This document shows positions 1-11,561 of a stretch of DNA of 64,000 nucleotides, one piece after another; within the stretch, counting starts at the first letter, position 1, and each line of letters starts with the position of its first letter. The notes under the pieces are model-generated. The model did not search any database. It was not told the DNA's origin and was given only the letters and a program-made list of their open reading frames with translations. The stretch comes from Auanema rhodensis (Eukaryota; Nematoda; Chromadorea; Rhabditida; Rhabditidae): contig OZ059896.1 in NCBI GenBank assembly GCA_964057225.1, positions 13,004,501-13,068,500 of the forward strand, given 5' to 3'. The translations under genes were made by a program, and so were the position numbers.

Positions 1-45
1 GTACAATTAATTAGCATAAATTAAAGTTCACGTAAAATTAAAAGT

Positions 46-58
46 CATGGTTACCATG
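46..58. other. Perfect dyad in the satellite monomer (representative copy)
   Basis: CATGGTTACCATG is a perfect inverted repeat with 6-bp arms around one central T. It occurs in most monomers. The 175-bp subtype (CATATTACC) and the AAGTCCTGG, AAGTCTTGG and TTATCATG subtypes break one arm. It could form a small cruciform or a dimeric protein site; no function is demonstrated by the sequence. Confidence 0.85.
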
Positions 59-136
59 CACCAATATCAATAAAAATTTCTTATTAGGCTAAAATGGACA
101 TGAGGAATCTAATTTTGAGAACCGCATTTCTTTATC

Positions 137-153
137 TTTCACGGGAAGCGAGT
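137..153 (+). other. CENP-B-box-like motif in the satellite monomer (representative copy)
   Basis: TTTCACGGGAAGCGAGT aligns without gaps to the mammalian CENP-B box (YTTCGTTGGAARCGGGA), matching 12 of 17 positions. Of the nine positions held essential (TTCG, A, CGGG) it keeps seven; the two differences are both G to A (TTCA and CGAG). The segment occurs once per monomer at a fixed phase, with variants TTTAACGGGAAGCGAGT and TTTCACGTGAAGCGAGT. The resemblance may be coincidental, and no CENP-B-like protein can be inferred from this window. Confidence 0.45.
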
Positions 154-161
154 TACATACC

Positions 162-177
162 ATGTGCACATCACGTG
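162..177. other. Adjacent palindromes ATGTGCACAT and CACGTG at the monomer junction (representative copy)
   Basis: A perfect 10-bp palindrome (162-171) is followed directly by a perfect 6-bp palindrome, an E-box-type CACGTG (172-177). The pair lies at the junction between monomers and is conserved in most of them; variants read CAAGTGCACATC or CACATTACG. The retrotransposon insertions in this window fall inside the CACGTG, after CACGT. Confidence 0.8.
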
Positions 178-1745
178 TACAATTAATTAGCATAAATTAA
201 AGTTCACGTAAATTTCAAAGTCATGGTTACCATTCACCAATATCAATAAAAATTTGTTTTTAGACTAATATGGACATGGGTAATCTAATTTTGAAAACCG
301 CATCTCTTTATCTTTAACGGGAAGCGAGTTACATACCATGTGCACATCACGTGTACAATTAATTAGCATAAATTAAAGTTCACGTTAATTTCAAAGTCAT
401 GGTTACCATGCACCAATATCAATAAAAATTTGTTCTTAGATTAATATGGACATGGGTAATCTAATTTTGAAAACCGCATTTCTTTATCTTTCACGGGAAG
501 CGAGTTACATACCATGTGCACATCACGTGTACAATTAATTAGCATAAATTAAAGTTCACGTTAATTTCAAAGTCATGGTTACCATGCACCAATATCAATA
601 AAAATTTGTTCTTAGATTAATATGGACATGGGTAATCTAATTTTGAGAACCGCATTTCTTTATCTTTCACGGGAAGCGAGTTACATACCATGTGCACATC
701 ACGTGTACAATTAATTAGCATAAATTAAAGTTCACGTAAATTTCAAAGTCATGGTTACCATGTATCAATAAAAATTTGTTATTAGACTAATATAGACATG
801 AGGAATCTGACTTTGAAAATCGCATCTCTTTATCTTTAACGGGAAGCGAGTTACATACGATGTGCACATCACGTGTACAATTAATTAGCATAAATTAAAG
901 TTCACGTTAATTTCAAAGTCATGGTTACCATGCACCAATATCAATAAAATTTTGTTCTTAGACTAATATGGACATGGGTGATCTAATTTTGAAAACCGCA
1001 TTTCTTTATCTTTCACGGGAAGCGAGTTACATACCATGTGCACATCACGTGTACAATTAATTAGCATAAATTAAAGTTTACGTTAATTTCAAAGTCATAT
1101 TACCATGCACCAATATCAATAAAACTTTGTTCTCAGACTAATATGGACATGGGTAATCTAATTTTGAAAACGCATTTCTTTATCTTTCACGGGAAGCGAG
1201 TTACATACCATGTGCACATCACGTGTACAATTAATTAGCATAAATTAAAGTTCACGTAAAGTTCAAAGTCATGGTTATCATGTATCAATGAAAATTTGTT
1301 ATTAGACTAATATAGACATGAGGAATCTAATTTCGAAAATCGCATCTCTTTATCTTTAACGGGAAGCGAGTTACATACCATGTGCACATCACGTGTACAA
1401 TTAATTAGCATAAATTAAAGTTCACGTAAACTTCAAAGTCCTGGTTACCATGCACCAATATCAATAAAACTTTGTTCTCAGACTAATATGGACATGGGTA
1501 ATCTAATTTTGAGAACCGCATTTCTTTATTTTTCACGGGAAGCGAGTTACATACCATGTGCACATCACGTGTACAATTAATTAGCATAAATTAAAGTTTA
1601 CGTTAATTTCAAAGTCATATTACCATGCACCAATATCAATAAAACTTTGTTCTCAGACTAATATGGACATGGGTAATCTAATTTTGAAAACCGCATTTCT
1701 TTATCTTTCACGGGAAGCGAGTTACATACCATGTGCACATCACGT

Positions 1746-3316
1746 GTACAATTAATTAGCATAAATTAAAGTTCACGTAAAATTAAAAGTCATGGTTACC
1801 ATGCACCAATATCAATAAAAATTTCTTATTAGGCTAAAATGGACATGAGGAATCTAATTTTGAGAACCGCATTTCTTTATCTTTCACGGGAAGCGAGTTA
1901 CATACTATGTGCACATCACGTGTACAATTAATTAGCATAAATTAAAGTTCACGTAAATTTCAAAGTCATGGTTACCATTCACCAATATCAATAAAAATTT
2001 GTTTTTAGACTAATATGGACATGGGTAATCTAATTTTGAAAACCGCATCTCTTTATCTTTAACGGGAAGCGAGTTACATACCATGTGCACATCACGTGTA
2101 CAATTAATTAGCATAAATTAAAGTTCACGTTAATTTCAAAGTCATGGTTACCATGCACCAATATCAATAAAAATTTGTTCTTAGATTAATATGGACATGG
2201 GTAATCTAATTTTGAAAACCGCATTTCTTTATCTTTCACGGGAAGCGAGTTACATACCATGTGCACATCACGTGTACAATTAATTAGCATAAATTAAAGT
2301 TCACGTTAATTTCAAAGTCATGGTTACCATGCACCAATATCAATAAAAATTTGTTCTTAGATTAATATGGACATGGGTAATCTAATTTTGAGAACCGCAT
2401 TTCTTTATCTTTCACGGGAAGCGAGTTACATACCATGTGCACATCACGTGTACAATTAATTAGCATAAATTAAAGTTCACGTAAATTTCAAAGTCATGGT
2501 TACCATGTATCAATAAAAATTTGTTATTAGACTAATATAGACATGAGGAATCTAACTTTGAAAATCGCATCTCTTTATCTTTAACGGGAAGCGAGTTACA
2601 TACGATGTGCACATCACGTGTACAATTAATTAGCATAAATTAAAGTTCACGTTAATTTCAAAGTCATGGTTACCATGCACCAATATCAATAAAATTTTGT
2701 TCTTAGACTAATATGGACATGGGTGATCTAATTTTGAAAACCGCATTTCTTTATCTTTCACGGGAAGCGAGTTACATACCATGTGCACATCACGTGTACA
2801 ATTAATTAGCATAAATTAAAGTTTACGTTAATTTCAAAGTCATATTACCATGCACCAATATCAATAAAACTTTGTTCTCAGACTAATATGGACATGGGTA
2901 ATCTAATTTTGAAAACCGCATTTCTTTATCTTTCACGGGAAGCGAGTTACATACCATGTGCACATCACGTGTACAATTAATTAGCATAAATTAAAGTTCA
3001 CGTAAAGTTCAAAGTCATGGTTATCATGTATCAATAAAAATTTGTTATTAGACTAATATAGACATGAGGAATCTAATTTCGAAAATCGCATCTCTTTATC
3101 TTTAACGGGAAGCGAGTTACATACCATGTGCACATCACGTGTACAATTAATTAGCATAAATTAAAGTTCACGTAAACTTCAAAGTCCTGGTTACCATGCA
3201 CCAATATCAATAAAACTTTGTTCTCAGACTAATATGGACATGGGTAATCTAATTTTGAGAACCGCATTTCTTTATTTTTCACGGGAAGCGAGTTACATAC
3301 CATGTGCACATCACGT
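1746..3316 (+). repeat. Higher-order repeat, copy 2 (9 of 10 monomers)
   Basis: Monomers starting at 1746, 1922, 2098, 2274, 2450, 2620, 2796, 2971 and 3141 repeat those starting at 1, 177, 353, 529, 705, 875, 1051, 1225 and 1395, with only scattered single-base changes such as CATACCATG to CATACTATG near 1904. At 3317 the tenth monomer is replaced by a different subtype (ATGTAACAATAAAAA), so the copy is cut short by a recombination switch. Confidence 0.9.
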
Positions 3317-5234
3317 GTACAATTAATTAGCATAAATTAAAGTTCACGTAAAGTTCAAAGTCATGGTTACCATGTAACAATAAAAATTTGTTATTAGACT
3401 AATATAAACATAAGGAATCTAATTTTGAAAATCGCATCTCTTTATCTTTAACGGGAAGCGAGTTACATACCATGTGCACATCACGTGTACAATTAATTAG
3501 CATAAATTAAAGTTCACGTAAAGTTCAAAGTCATGGTTACCATGCACCAATATCAATAAAATTTTGTTCTTAGACTAATATGGACATGGGTAATCTAATT
3601 TTGAAAACCGCATTTCTTTATCTTTCACGGGAAGCGAGTAACATACCATGTGCACATCACGTGTACAATTAATTAGCATAAATTAAAGTTCACGTAAAAT
3701 TCAAAGTCATGGTTACCATGCACCAATATCAATAAAAATTTCTTATTAGGCTAAAATAGACATGAGGAATCTAATTTTGAAAACCGCATTTCTTTATCTT
3801 TCACGGGAAGCGAGTAACATACCATGTGCACATCACGTGTACAATTAATTAGCATAAATTAAAGTTCACGTAAAATTCAAAGTCATGGTTACCATGCACC
3901 AATATCAATAAAAATTTCTTATTAGGCTAAAATAGACATGAGGAATCTAATTTTGAAAACCGCATTTCTTTATCTTTCACGGGAAGCGAGTTACATACCA
4001 TGTGCACATCACGTGTACAATTAATTAGCATAAATTAAAGTTCACGTAAAATTCAAAGTCATGGTTACCATGCACCAATATCAATAAAAATTTGTTCTTA
4101 GACTAATATGGACATGGGTAATCTAATTTTGAAAACCGCATCTCTTTATCTTTAACGGGAAGCGAGTTACATACCATGTGCACATCACGTGTACAATTAA
4201 TTAGCATAAATTAAAGTTCACGTTAATTTCAAAGTCATGGTTACCATGCACCAATATCAATAAAACTTTGTTCTTAGATTAATATGGACATGGGTAATCT
4301 AATTTTGAAAACCGCATTTCTTTATCTTTCACGGGAAGCGAGTTACATACCATGTGCACATCACGTGTACAATTAATTAGCATAAATTAAAGTTCACGTA
4401 AACTTCAAAGTCATGGTTACCATGCACCAATATCAATAAAAATTTCTTATTAGGCTAAAATGGACATGAGGAATCTAATTTTGAGAACCGCATTTCTTTA
4501 TCTTTCACGGGAAGCGAGTTACATACCATGTGCACATCACGTGTACAATTAATTAGCATGAATTAAAGTTCACGTAAATTTCAAAGTCATGGTTACCATG
4601 CACCAATATCAATAAAATTTTGTTTTTAGACTAATATGGACATGGGTAATCTAATTTTGAAAACCGCATCTCTTTATCTTTAACGGGAAGCGAGTTACAT
4701 ACCATGTGCACATCACGTGTACAATTAATTAGCATAAATTAAAGTTCACGTTAATTTCAAAGTCATGGTTACCATGCACCAATATCAATAAAAATTTGTT
4801 CTTAGATTAATATGGACATGGGTAATCTAATTTTGAAAACCGCATTTCTTTATCTTTCACGGGAAGCGAGTTACATACCATGTGCACATCACGTGTACAA
4901 TTAATTAGCATAAATTAAAGTTCACGTAAAGTTCAAAGTCATGGTTACCATGTATCAATAAAAATTTGTTATTAGACTAATATAGACATGAGGAATCTAA
5001 TTTTGAAAATCGCATCTCTTTATCTTTCACGGGAAGCGAGTTACATACCATGTGCACATCACGTGTACAATTAATTAGCATAAATTAAAGTTCACGTAAA
5101 GTTCAAAGTCATGGTTACCATGTATCAATAAAAATTTGTTATTAGACTAATATAGACATGAGGAATCTAATTTTGAAAATCGCATCTCTTTATCTTTAAC
5201 GGGAAGCGAGTTACATACCATGTGCACATCACGT

Positions 5235-5938
5235 GTACAATTAATTAGCATAAATTAAAGTTCACGTAAAGTTCAAAGTCATGGTTACCATGCACCAATA
5301 TCAATAAAATTTTGTTCTTAGACTAATATGGACATGGGTAATCTAATTTTGAAAACCGCATTTCTTTATCTTTCACGGGAAGCGAGTTACATACCATGTG
5401 CACATCACGTGTACAATTATTTAGCATAAATTAAAGTTCATGTAAAATTAAAAGTCATGGTTACCATGCACCAATATCAATAAAAATTTCTTATTAGGCT
5501 AAAATGGACATGAGGAATCTAATTTTGAGAACCGCATTTCTTTATCTTTCACGGGAAGCGAGTTACATACCATGTGCACATCACGTGTACAATTAATTAG
5601 CATAAATTAAAGTTCACGTAAAGTTCAAAGTCATGGTTACCATGCACCAATATCAATAAAATTTTGTTCTTAGACTAATATGGACATGGGTAATCTAATT
5701 TTGAAAACCGCATTTCTTTATCTTTCACGGGAAGCGAGTTACATACCATGTGCACATCACGTGTACAATTATTTAGCATAAATTAAAGTTCACGTAAAAT
5801 TAAAAGTCATGGTTACCATGCACCAATATCAATAAAAATTTCTTATTAGGCTAAAATGGACATGAGGAATCTAATTTTGAGAACCGCATTTCTTTATCTT
5901 TCACGGGAAGCGAGTTACATACCATGTGCACATCACGT
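5235..5938 (+). repeat. Tandem duplication of a 352-bp monomer pair
   Basis: The dimer 5235-5586 and the dimer 5587-5938 are the same subtype pair: an AATTTTGTTCTTAGAC monomer followed by an ACAATTATTTAGC / TTTCTTATTAGGC monomer. By eye they differ at one base (TTCATGT at 5438-5444 against TTCACGT). This is a recent local duplication. Confidence 0.85.
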
Positions 5939-8900
5939 GTACAATTAATTAGCATAAATTAAAGTTCACGTAAATTTCAAAGTCATGGTTACCATTCACC
6001 AATATCAATAAAAATTTGTTTTTAGACTAATATGGACATGGGTAATCTAATTTTGAAAACCGCATCTCTTTATCTTTAACGGGAAGCGAGTTACATACCA
6101 TGTGCACATCACGTGTACAATTAATTAGCATAAATTAAAATTCACGTAATGTTCAAAGTCATGGTTACCATGCACCAATATCAATAAAATTTTGTTCTTA
6201 GACTAATATGGACATGGGTAATCTAATTTTGAAAACCGCATTTCTTTATCTTTCACGGGAAGCGAGTTACATACCATGTGCACATCACGTGTACAATTAA
6301 TTAGCATAAATTAAAGTTCACGTAAAATTAAAAGTCATGGTTACCATGCACCAATATCAATAAAAATTTCTTATTAGGCTAAAATGGACATGAGGAATCT
6401 AATTTTGAGAACCGCATTTCTTTATCTTTCACGGGAAGCGAGTTACATACCATGTGCACATCACGTGTACAATTAATTAGCATAAATTAAAGTTCACGTA
6501 AATTTCAAAGTCATGGTTACCATTCACCAATATCAATAAAAATTTGTTTTTAGACTAATATGGACATGGGTAATCTAATTTTGAAAACCGCATTTCTTTA
6601 TCTTTCACGGGAAGCGAGTTACATACCATGTGCACATCACGTGTACAATTAATTAGCATAAATTAAAGTTCACGTAAAGTTCAAAGTCATGGTTATCATG
6701 TATCAATAAAAATTTGTTATTAGACTAATATAGACATGAGGAATCTAATTTCGAAAATCGCATCTCTTTATCTTTAACGGGAAGCGAGTTACATACCATG
6801 TGCACATCACGTGTACAATTAATTAGCATAAATTAAAGTTCACGTAAACTTCAAAGTCCTGGTTACCATGCACCAATATCAATAAAACTTTGTTCTCAGA
6901 CTAATATGGACATGGGTAATCTAATTTTGAGAACCGCATTTCTTTATTTTTCACGGGAAGCGAGTTACATACCATGTGCACATCACGTGTACAATTAATT
7001 AGCATAAATTAAAGTTCACGTAAAGTTCAAAGTCATGGTTACCATGTAACAATAAAAATTTGTTATTAGACTAATATAAACATAAGGAATCTAATTTTGA
7101 AAATCGCATCTCTTTATCTTTAACGGGAAGCGAGTAACATACCATGTGCACATCACGTGTACAATTAATTAGCATAAATTAAAGTTCACGTAAAGTTCAA
7201 AGTCATGGTTACCATGCACCAATATCAATAAAATTTTGTTCTTAGACTAATATGGACATGGGTAATCTAATTTTGAAAACCGCATTTCTTTATCTTTCAC
7301 GGGAAGCGAGTTACATACCATGTGCACATCACGTGTACAATTAATTAGCATAAATTAAAGTTCACGTAAAATTCAAAGTCATGGTTACCATGCACCAATA
7401 TCAATAAAAATTTCTTATTAGGCTAAAATGGACATGAGGAATCTAATTTTGAAAACCGCATTTCTTTATCTTTCACGGGAAGCGAGTTACATACCATGTG
7501 CACATCACGTGTACAATTAATTAGCATAAATTAAAGTTCACGTAAAGTTCAAAGTCATGGTTACCATGTAACAATAAAAATTTGTTATTAGACTAATATA
7601 AACATAAGGAATCTAATTTTGAAAACCGCATCTCTTTATCTTTAACGGGAAGCGAGTTACATACCATGTGCACATCACGTGTACAATTAATTAGCATAAA
7701 TTAAAGTTCACGTTAATTTCAAAGTCATGGTTACCATGCACCAATATCAATAAAAATTTGTTCTTAGATTAATATGGACATGGGTAATCTAATTTTGAAA
7801 ACCGCATTTCTTTATCTTTCACGGGAAGCGAGTTACATACCATGTGCACATCACGTGTACAATTAATTAGCATAAATTAAAGTTCACGTTAATTTCAAAG
7901 TCATGGTTACCATGCACCAATATCAATAAAAATTTGTTATTAGATTAATATGGACATGGGTAATCTAATTTTGAAAACCGCATTTCTTTATCTTTCACGG
8001 GAAGCGAGTTACATACCATGTGCACATCACGTGTACAATTAATTAGCATAAATTAAAGTTCACGTAAAGTTCAAAGTCATGGTTACCATGTATCAATAAA
8101 AATTTGTTATTAGACTAATATAGACATGAGGAATCTAATTTTGAAAATCGCATCTCTTTATCTTTCACGGGAAGCGAGTTACATACCATGTGCACATCAC
8201 GTGTACAATTAATTAGCATAAATTAAAGTTCACGTAAAGTTCAAAGTCATGGTTACCATGTATCAATAAAAATTTGTTATTCGACTAATATAGACATGAG
8301 GAATCTAATTTTGAAAATCGCATCTCTTTATCTTTAACGGGAAGCGAGTTACATACCATGTGCACATCACGTGTACAATTAATTAGCATAAATTAAAGTT
8401 CACGTAAAGTTCAAAGTCATGGTTACCATGCACCAATATCAATAAAATTTTGTTCTTAGAATAATATGGACATGGGTAATCTAATTTTGAAAACCGCATT
8501 TCTTTATCTTTCACGGGAAGCGAGTTACATACCATGTGCACATCACGTGTACAATTATTTAGCATAAATTAAAGTTCACGTAAAATTAAAAGTCATGGTT
8601 ACCATGCACCAATATCAATAAAAATTTCTTATTAGGCTAAAATGGACATGAGGAATCTAATTTTGAGAACCGCATTTCTTTATCTTTCACGGGAAGCGAG
8701 TTACATACCATGTGCACATCACGTGTACAATTAATTAGCATAAATTAAAGTTCACGTAAATTTCAAAGTCATGGTTACCATTCACCAATATCAATAAAAA
8801 TTTGTTTTTAGACTAATATGGACATGGGTAATCTAATTTTGAAAACCGCATCTCTTTATCTTTAACGGGAAGCGAGTTACATACCATGTGCACATCACGT

Positions 8901-11171
8901 GTACAATTAATTAGCATAAATTAAAGTTCACGTAAAGTTCAAAGTCATGGTTACCATGCACCAATATCAATAAAATTTTGTTCTTAGACTAATATGGACA
9001 TGGGTAATCTAATTTTGAAAACCGCATTTCTTTATCTTTCACGGGAAGCGAGTTACATACCATGTGCACATCACGTGTACAATTAATTAGCATAAATTAA
9101 AGTTCACGTAAAATTAAAAGTCATGGTTACCATGCACCAATATCAATAAAAATTTCTTATTAGGCTAAAATGGACATGAGGAATCTAATTTTGAGAACCG
9201 CATTTCTTTATCTTTCACGGGAAGCGAGTTACATACCATGTGCACATCACGTGTACAATTAATTAGCATAAATTAAAGTTCACGTAAATTTCAAAGTCAT
9301 GGTTACCATTCACCAATATCAATAAAAATTTGTTTTTAGACTAATATGGACATGGGTAATCTAATTTTGAAAACCGCATTTCTTTAACTTTCACGGGAAG
9401 CGAGTTACATACCATGTGCACATCACGTGTACAATTAATTAGCATAAATTAAAGTTCACGTAAATTTCAAAGTCATGGTTACCATGCATCAATAAAAATT
9501 TGTTATTAGACTAATATAGACATGAGGAATCTAACTTTGAAAATCGCATCTCTTTATCTTTAACGGGAAGCGAGTTACATACGATGTGCACATCACGTGT
9601 ACAATTAATTAGCATAAATTAAAGTTCACGTTAATTTCAAAGTCATGGTTACCATGCACCAATATCAATAAAATTTTGTTCTTAGACTAATATGGACATG
9701 GGTAATCTAATTTTGAAAACCGCATTTCTTTATCTTTCACGGGAAGCGAGTTACATACCATGTGCACATCACGTGTACAATTAATTAGCATAAATTAAAG
9801 TTTACGTTAATTTCAAAGTCATATTACCATGCACCAATATCAATAAAACTTTGTTCTCAGACTAATATGGACATGGGTAATCTAATTTTGAAAACCGCAT
9901 TTCTTTATCTTTCACGGGAAGCGAGTTACATACCATGTGCACATCACGTGTACAATTAATTAGCATAAATTAAAGTTCACGTAAAGTTCAAAGTCATGGT
10001 TATCATGTATCAATAAAAATTTGTTATTAGACTAATATAGACATGAGGAATCTAATTTCGAAAATCGCATCTCTTTATCTTTAACGGGAAGCGAGTTACA
10101 TACCATGTGCACATCACGTGTACAATTAATTAGCATAAATGAAAGTTCACGTAAACTTCAAAGTCCTGGTTACCATGCACCAATATCAATAAAACTTTGT
10201 TCTCAGACTAATATGGACATGGGTAATCTAATTTTGAGAACCGCATTTCTTTATTTTTCACGGGAAGCGAGTTACATACCATGTGCACATCACGTGTACA
10301 ATTAATTAGCATAAATTAAAGTTCACGTAAAGTTCAAAGTCATGGTTACCATGCACCAATATCAATAAAATTTTGTTCTTAGACTAATATGGACATGGGT
10401 AATCTAATTTTGAAAACCGCATTTCTTTATCTTTCACGGGAAGCGAGTTACATACCATGTGCACATCACGTGTACAATTAATTAGCATAAATTAAAGTTC
10501 ACGTAAAATTCAAAGTCATGGTTACCATGCACCAATATCAATAAAAATTTGTTCTTAGACTAATATGGACATGGGTAATCTAATTTTGAAAACCGCATCT
10601 CTTTATCTTTAACGGGAAGCGAGTTACATACCATGTGCACATCACGTGTACAATTAATTAGCATAAATTAAAGTTCACGTTAATTTCAAAGTCATGGTTA
10701 CCATGCACCAATATCAATAAAAATTTGTTCTTAGATTAATATGGACATGGGTAATCTAATTTTGAAAACCGCATTTCTTTATCTTTCACGGGAAGCGAGT
10801 TACATACCATGTGCACATCACGTGTACAATTAATTAGCATAAATTAAAGTTCACGTAAACTTCAAAGTCATGGTTACCATTGACCAATATCAATAAAATT
10901 TTGTTATTAGACTAATATGGACATGGGTAATCTAATTTTGAAAACCGCATTTCTTTATCTTTCACGGGAAGCGAGTTACATACCATGTGCACATCACGTG
11001 TACAATTAATTAGCATAAATTAAAGTTCACGTAAACTTCAAAGTCATGGTTACCATGCACCAATATCAATAAAATTTTGTTATTAGACTAATATGGACAT
11101 GGGTAATCTAATTTTGAAAACCGCATTTCTTTATCTTTCACGGGAAGCGAGTTACATACCATGTGCACATC

Positions 11172-11175
11172 ACGT
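11172..11175. repeat. 5' target-site duplication of the LINE (ACGT)
   Basis: The left flank ends ...CACATCACGT at a complete 176-bp monomer (11000-11175). ACGT (or CGT, if the A belongs to the element) recurs at 15919-15922 immediately before the next monomer begins GTACAATT. A short target duplication fits target-primed reverse transcription. Confidence 0.8.
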
Positions 11176-11313
11176 GCCGTGACCTCATTCCGCGCCGTGA
11201 CCTCATTCCGCGCCGTGACCTCATTCCGCGCCGTGACCACATTCCGCGCCGTGACCTCATTCCGCGCCGTGACCTCATTCCGCGCCGTGACCTCATTCCA
11301 CGCCGTGACCTCA
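11176..11313 (+). repeat. 18-bp tandem repeats at the LINE 5' end
   Basis: Seven full copies of GCCGTGACCTCATTCCGC begin at 11176, 11194, 11212, 11230, 11248, 11266 and 11284, followed by a 12-bp partial copy ending at 11313. The fourth copy has ACCACATT, and the seventh ends CCAC rather than CCGC. The array begins at the insertion junction itself. Repeated 5' units are known in several LINEs, where they can act as promoter subunits; that role here is inference. Short open frames across it on both strands (RRG/RRD-type repeats) are artefacts of the 18-bp period. Confidence 0.95.
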
Positions 11314-11561
11314 ACGTGAGCGGTCGTTTGCTGTCAATCAATAGCTGCTGTTCAAGTTTACGCCGGACTGGTTTTTTCAAGGTACGCTACTTTTTTTCTG
11401 TTTTTATACATTTATTCTAATTTTCTTTCATTTTTTCTTTCTTGTTCATTACTCACTTTTTTACTTATCTTTCTCATTTTTATCACCTATCTTTTCTCCA
11501 TTTTCACTTGTTTTTATCTCTCTATTTTTCCTATTTTCATTCACTTTTCTTCAATATTATC
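11314..11561 (+). other. LINE 5' UTR with a T-rich (pyrimidine) tract
   Basis: A short unique segment (11314-11384, including CGGTCGTTTGCTGTCAATC) is followed by about 175 nt dominated by T and C up to the ORF1 start. An ATG at 11442 in frame with ORF1 would add a 40-residue, Phe/Leu/His-rich leader translated from this tract; that looks like UTR rather than protein. No TATA box or other convincing promoter element was recognised. Confidence 0.7.

Larger units (their letters stand above)
1..1745 (+). repeat. Higher-order repeat, 10 monomers, copy 1
   Basis: Ten successive monomers of 176, 176, 176, 176, 170, 176, 174, 170, 176 and 175 bp form a unit that restarts at 1746 with the same order of subtypes. 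The 174-bp monomer has a private 1-bp deletion (GAAAACGCAT near 1166) that copy 2 lacks, so the two copies are not simple duplicates of one read. The window edge cuts the array, so the true unit boundary is arbitrary. Confidence 0.9.
1..11175 (+). repeat. Satellite array, left block (about 64 monomers of 170-176 bp)
   Basis: Tandem head-to-tail monomers, counted here from GTACAATTAATTAGC to CACATCACGT; starts fall at 1, 177, 353, 529, 705, 875, 1051 and so on. The basic length is 176 bp. A 170-bp class lacks 6 bp (ATGTATCAATA in place of ATGCACCAATATCAATA), and a 175-bp class carries CATATTACC in place of CATGGTTACC. Subtypes are marked by TTTCTTATTAGGC, TTTGTTTTTAGAC, TTTGTTCTTAGATT, CTTTGTTCTCAGAC and others. 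No gene or reading frame above about 66 codons is present. The monomer length is not a multiple of 3 and stops occur in all frames, so it is non-coding. The last two monomers before the LINE (10824 and 11000) are nearly identical. All monomers share one orientation. Confidence 0.98.
3317..11175 (+). repeat. Rearranged derivatives of the 10-mer HOR
   Basis: The same monomer subtypes recur in altered order. The pair TATCATGTATC / AAGTCCTGGTTACC seen near 1275-1450 reappears near 3021-3200, 6691-6870 and 9999-10180. A segment around 5763-6640 matches one starting at 8549 (shift 2786 bp), while the sequence upstream of 8549 matches the sequence upstream of 5411 (shift 3138 bp); the two shifts differ by exactly one 352-bp dimer. 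Monomer 3659-3834 is repeated in tandem at 3835-4010. This is the pattern expected from repeated unequal exchange. Nothing else is seen in this stretch. Confidence 0.85.

Noticed and set aside
8383-8565. 60-codon minus-strand open frame (and near-identical ones at 52951, 57521, 59105)
   Set aside because: All are pieces of the satellite monomer read in one frame. They recur only where private variants remove stops, have no domain, and the 176-bp period breaks any longer frame.
10105-10305. 66-codon plus-strand open frame
   Set aside because: Satellite sequence only; opened by a single change (AAATGAAAG for AAATTAAAG) in one monomer.
1-11175. CRISPR array
   Set aside because: Regular spacing, but there are no unique spacers between short repeats; the whole unit repeats, and the LINE shows that the DNA is eukaryotic.
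11138-11420. Overlapping Arg-rich open frames on both strands across the 18-bp repeats
   Set aside because: The 18-bp period is a multiple of 3, so any stop-free frame repeats. The RRG/RRD pattern is an artefact of the repeat.
11442-11561. Upstream in-frame start for ORF1 adding 40 hydrophobic residues
   Set aside because: The leader is translated from a T/C-rich 5' UTR tract and has no signal-peptide logic for a LINE ORF1 protein; the ATG at 11562 begins normal protein composition.
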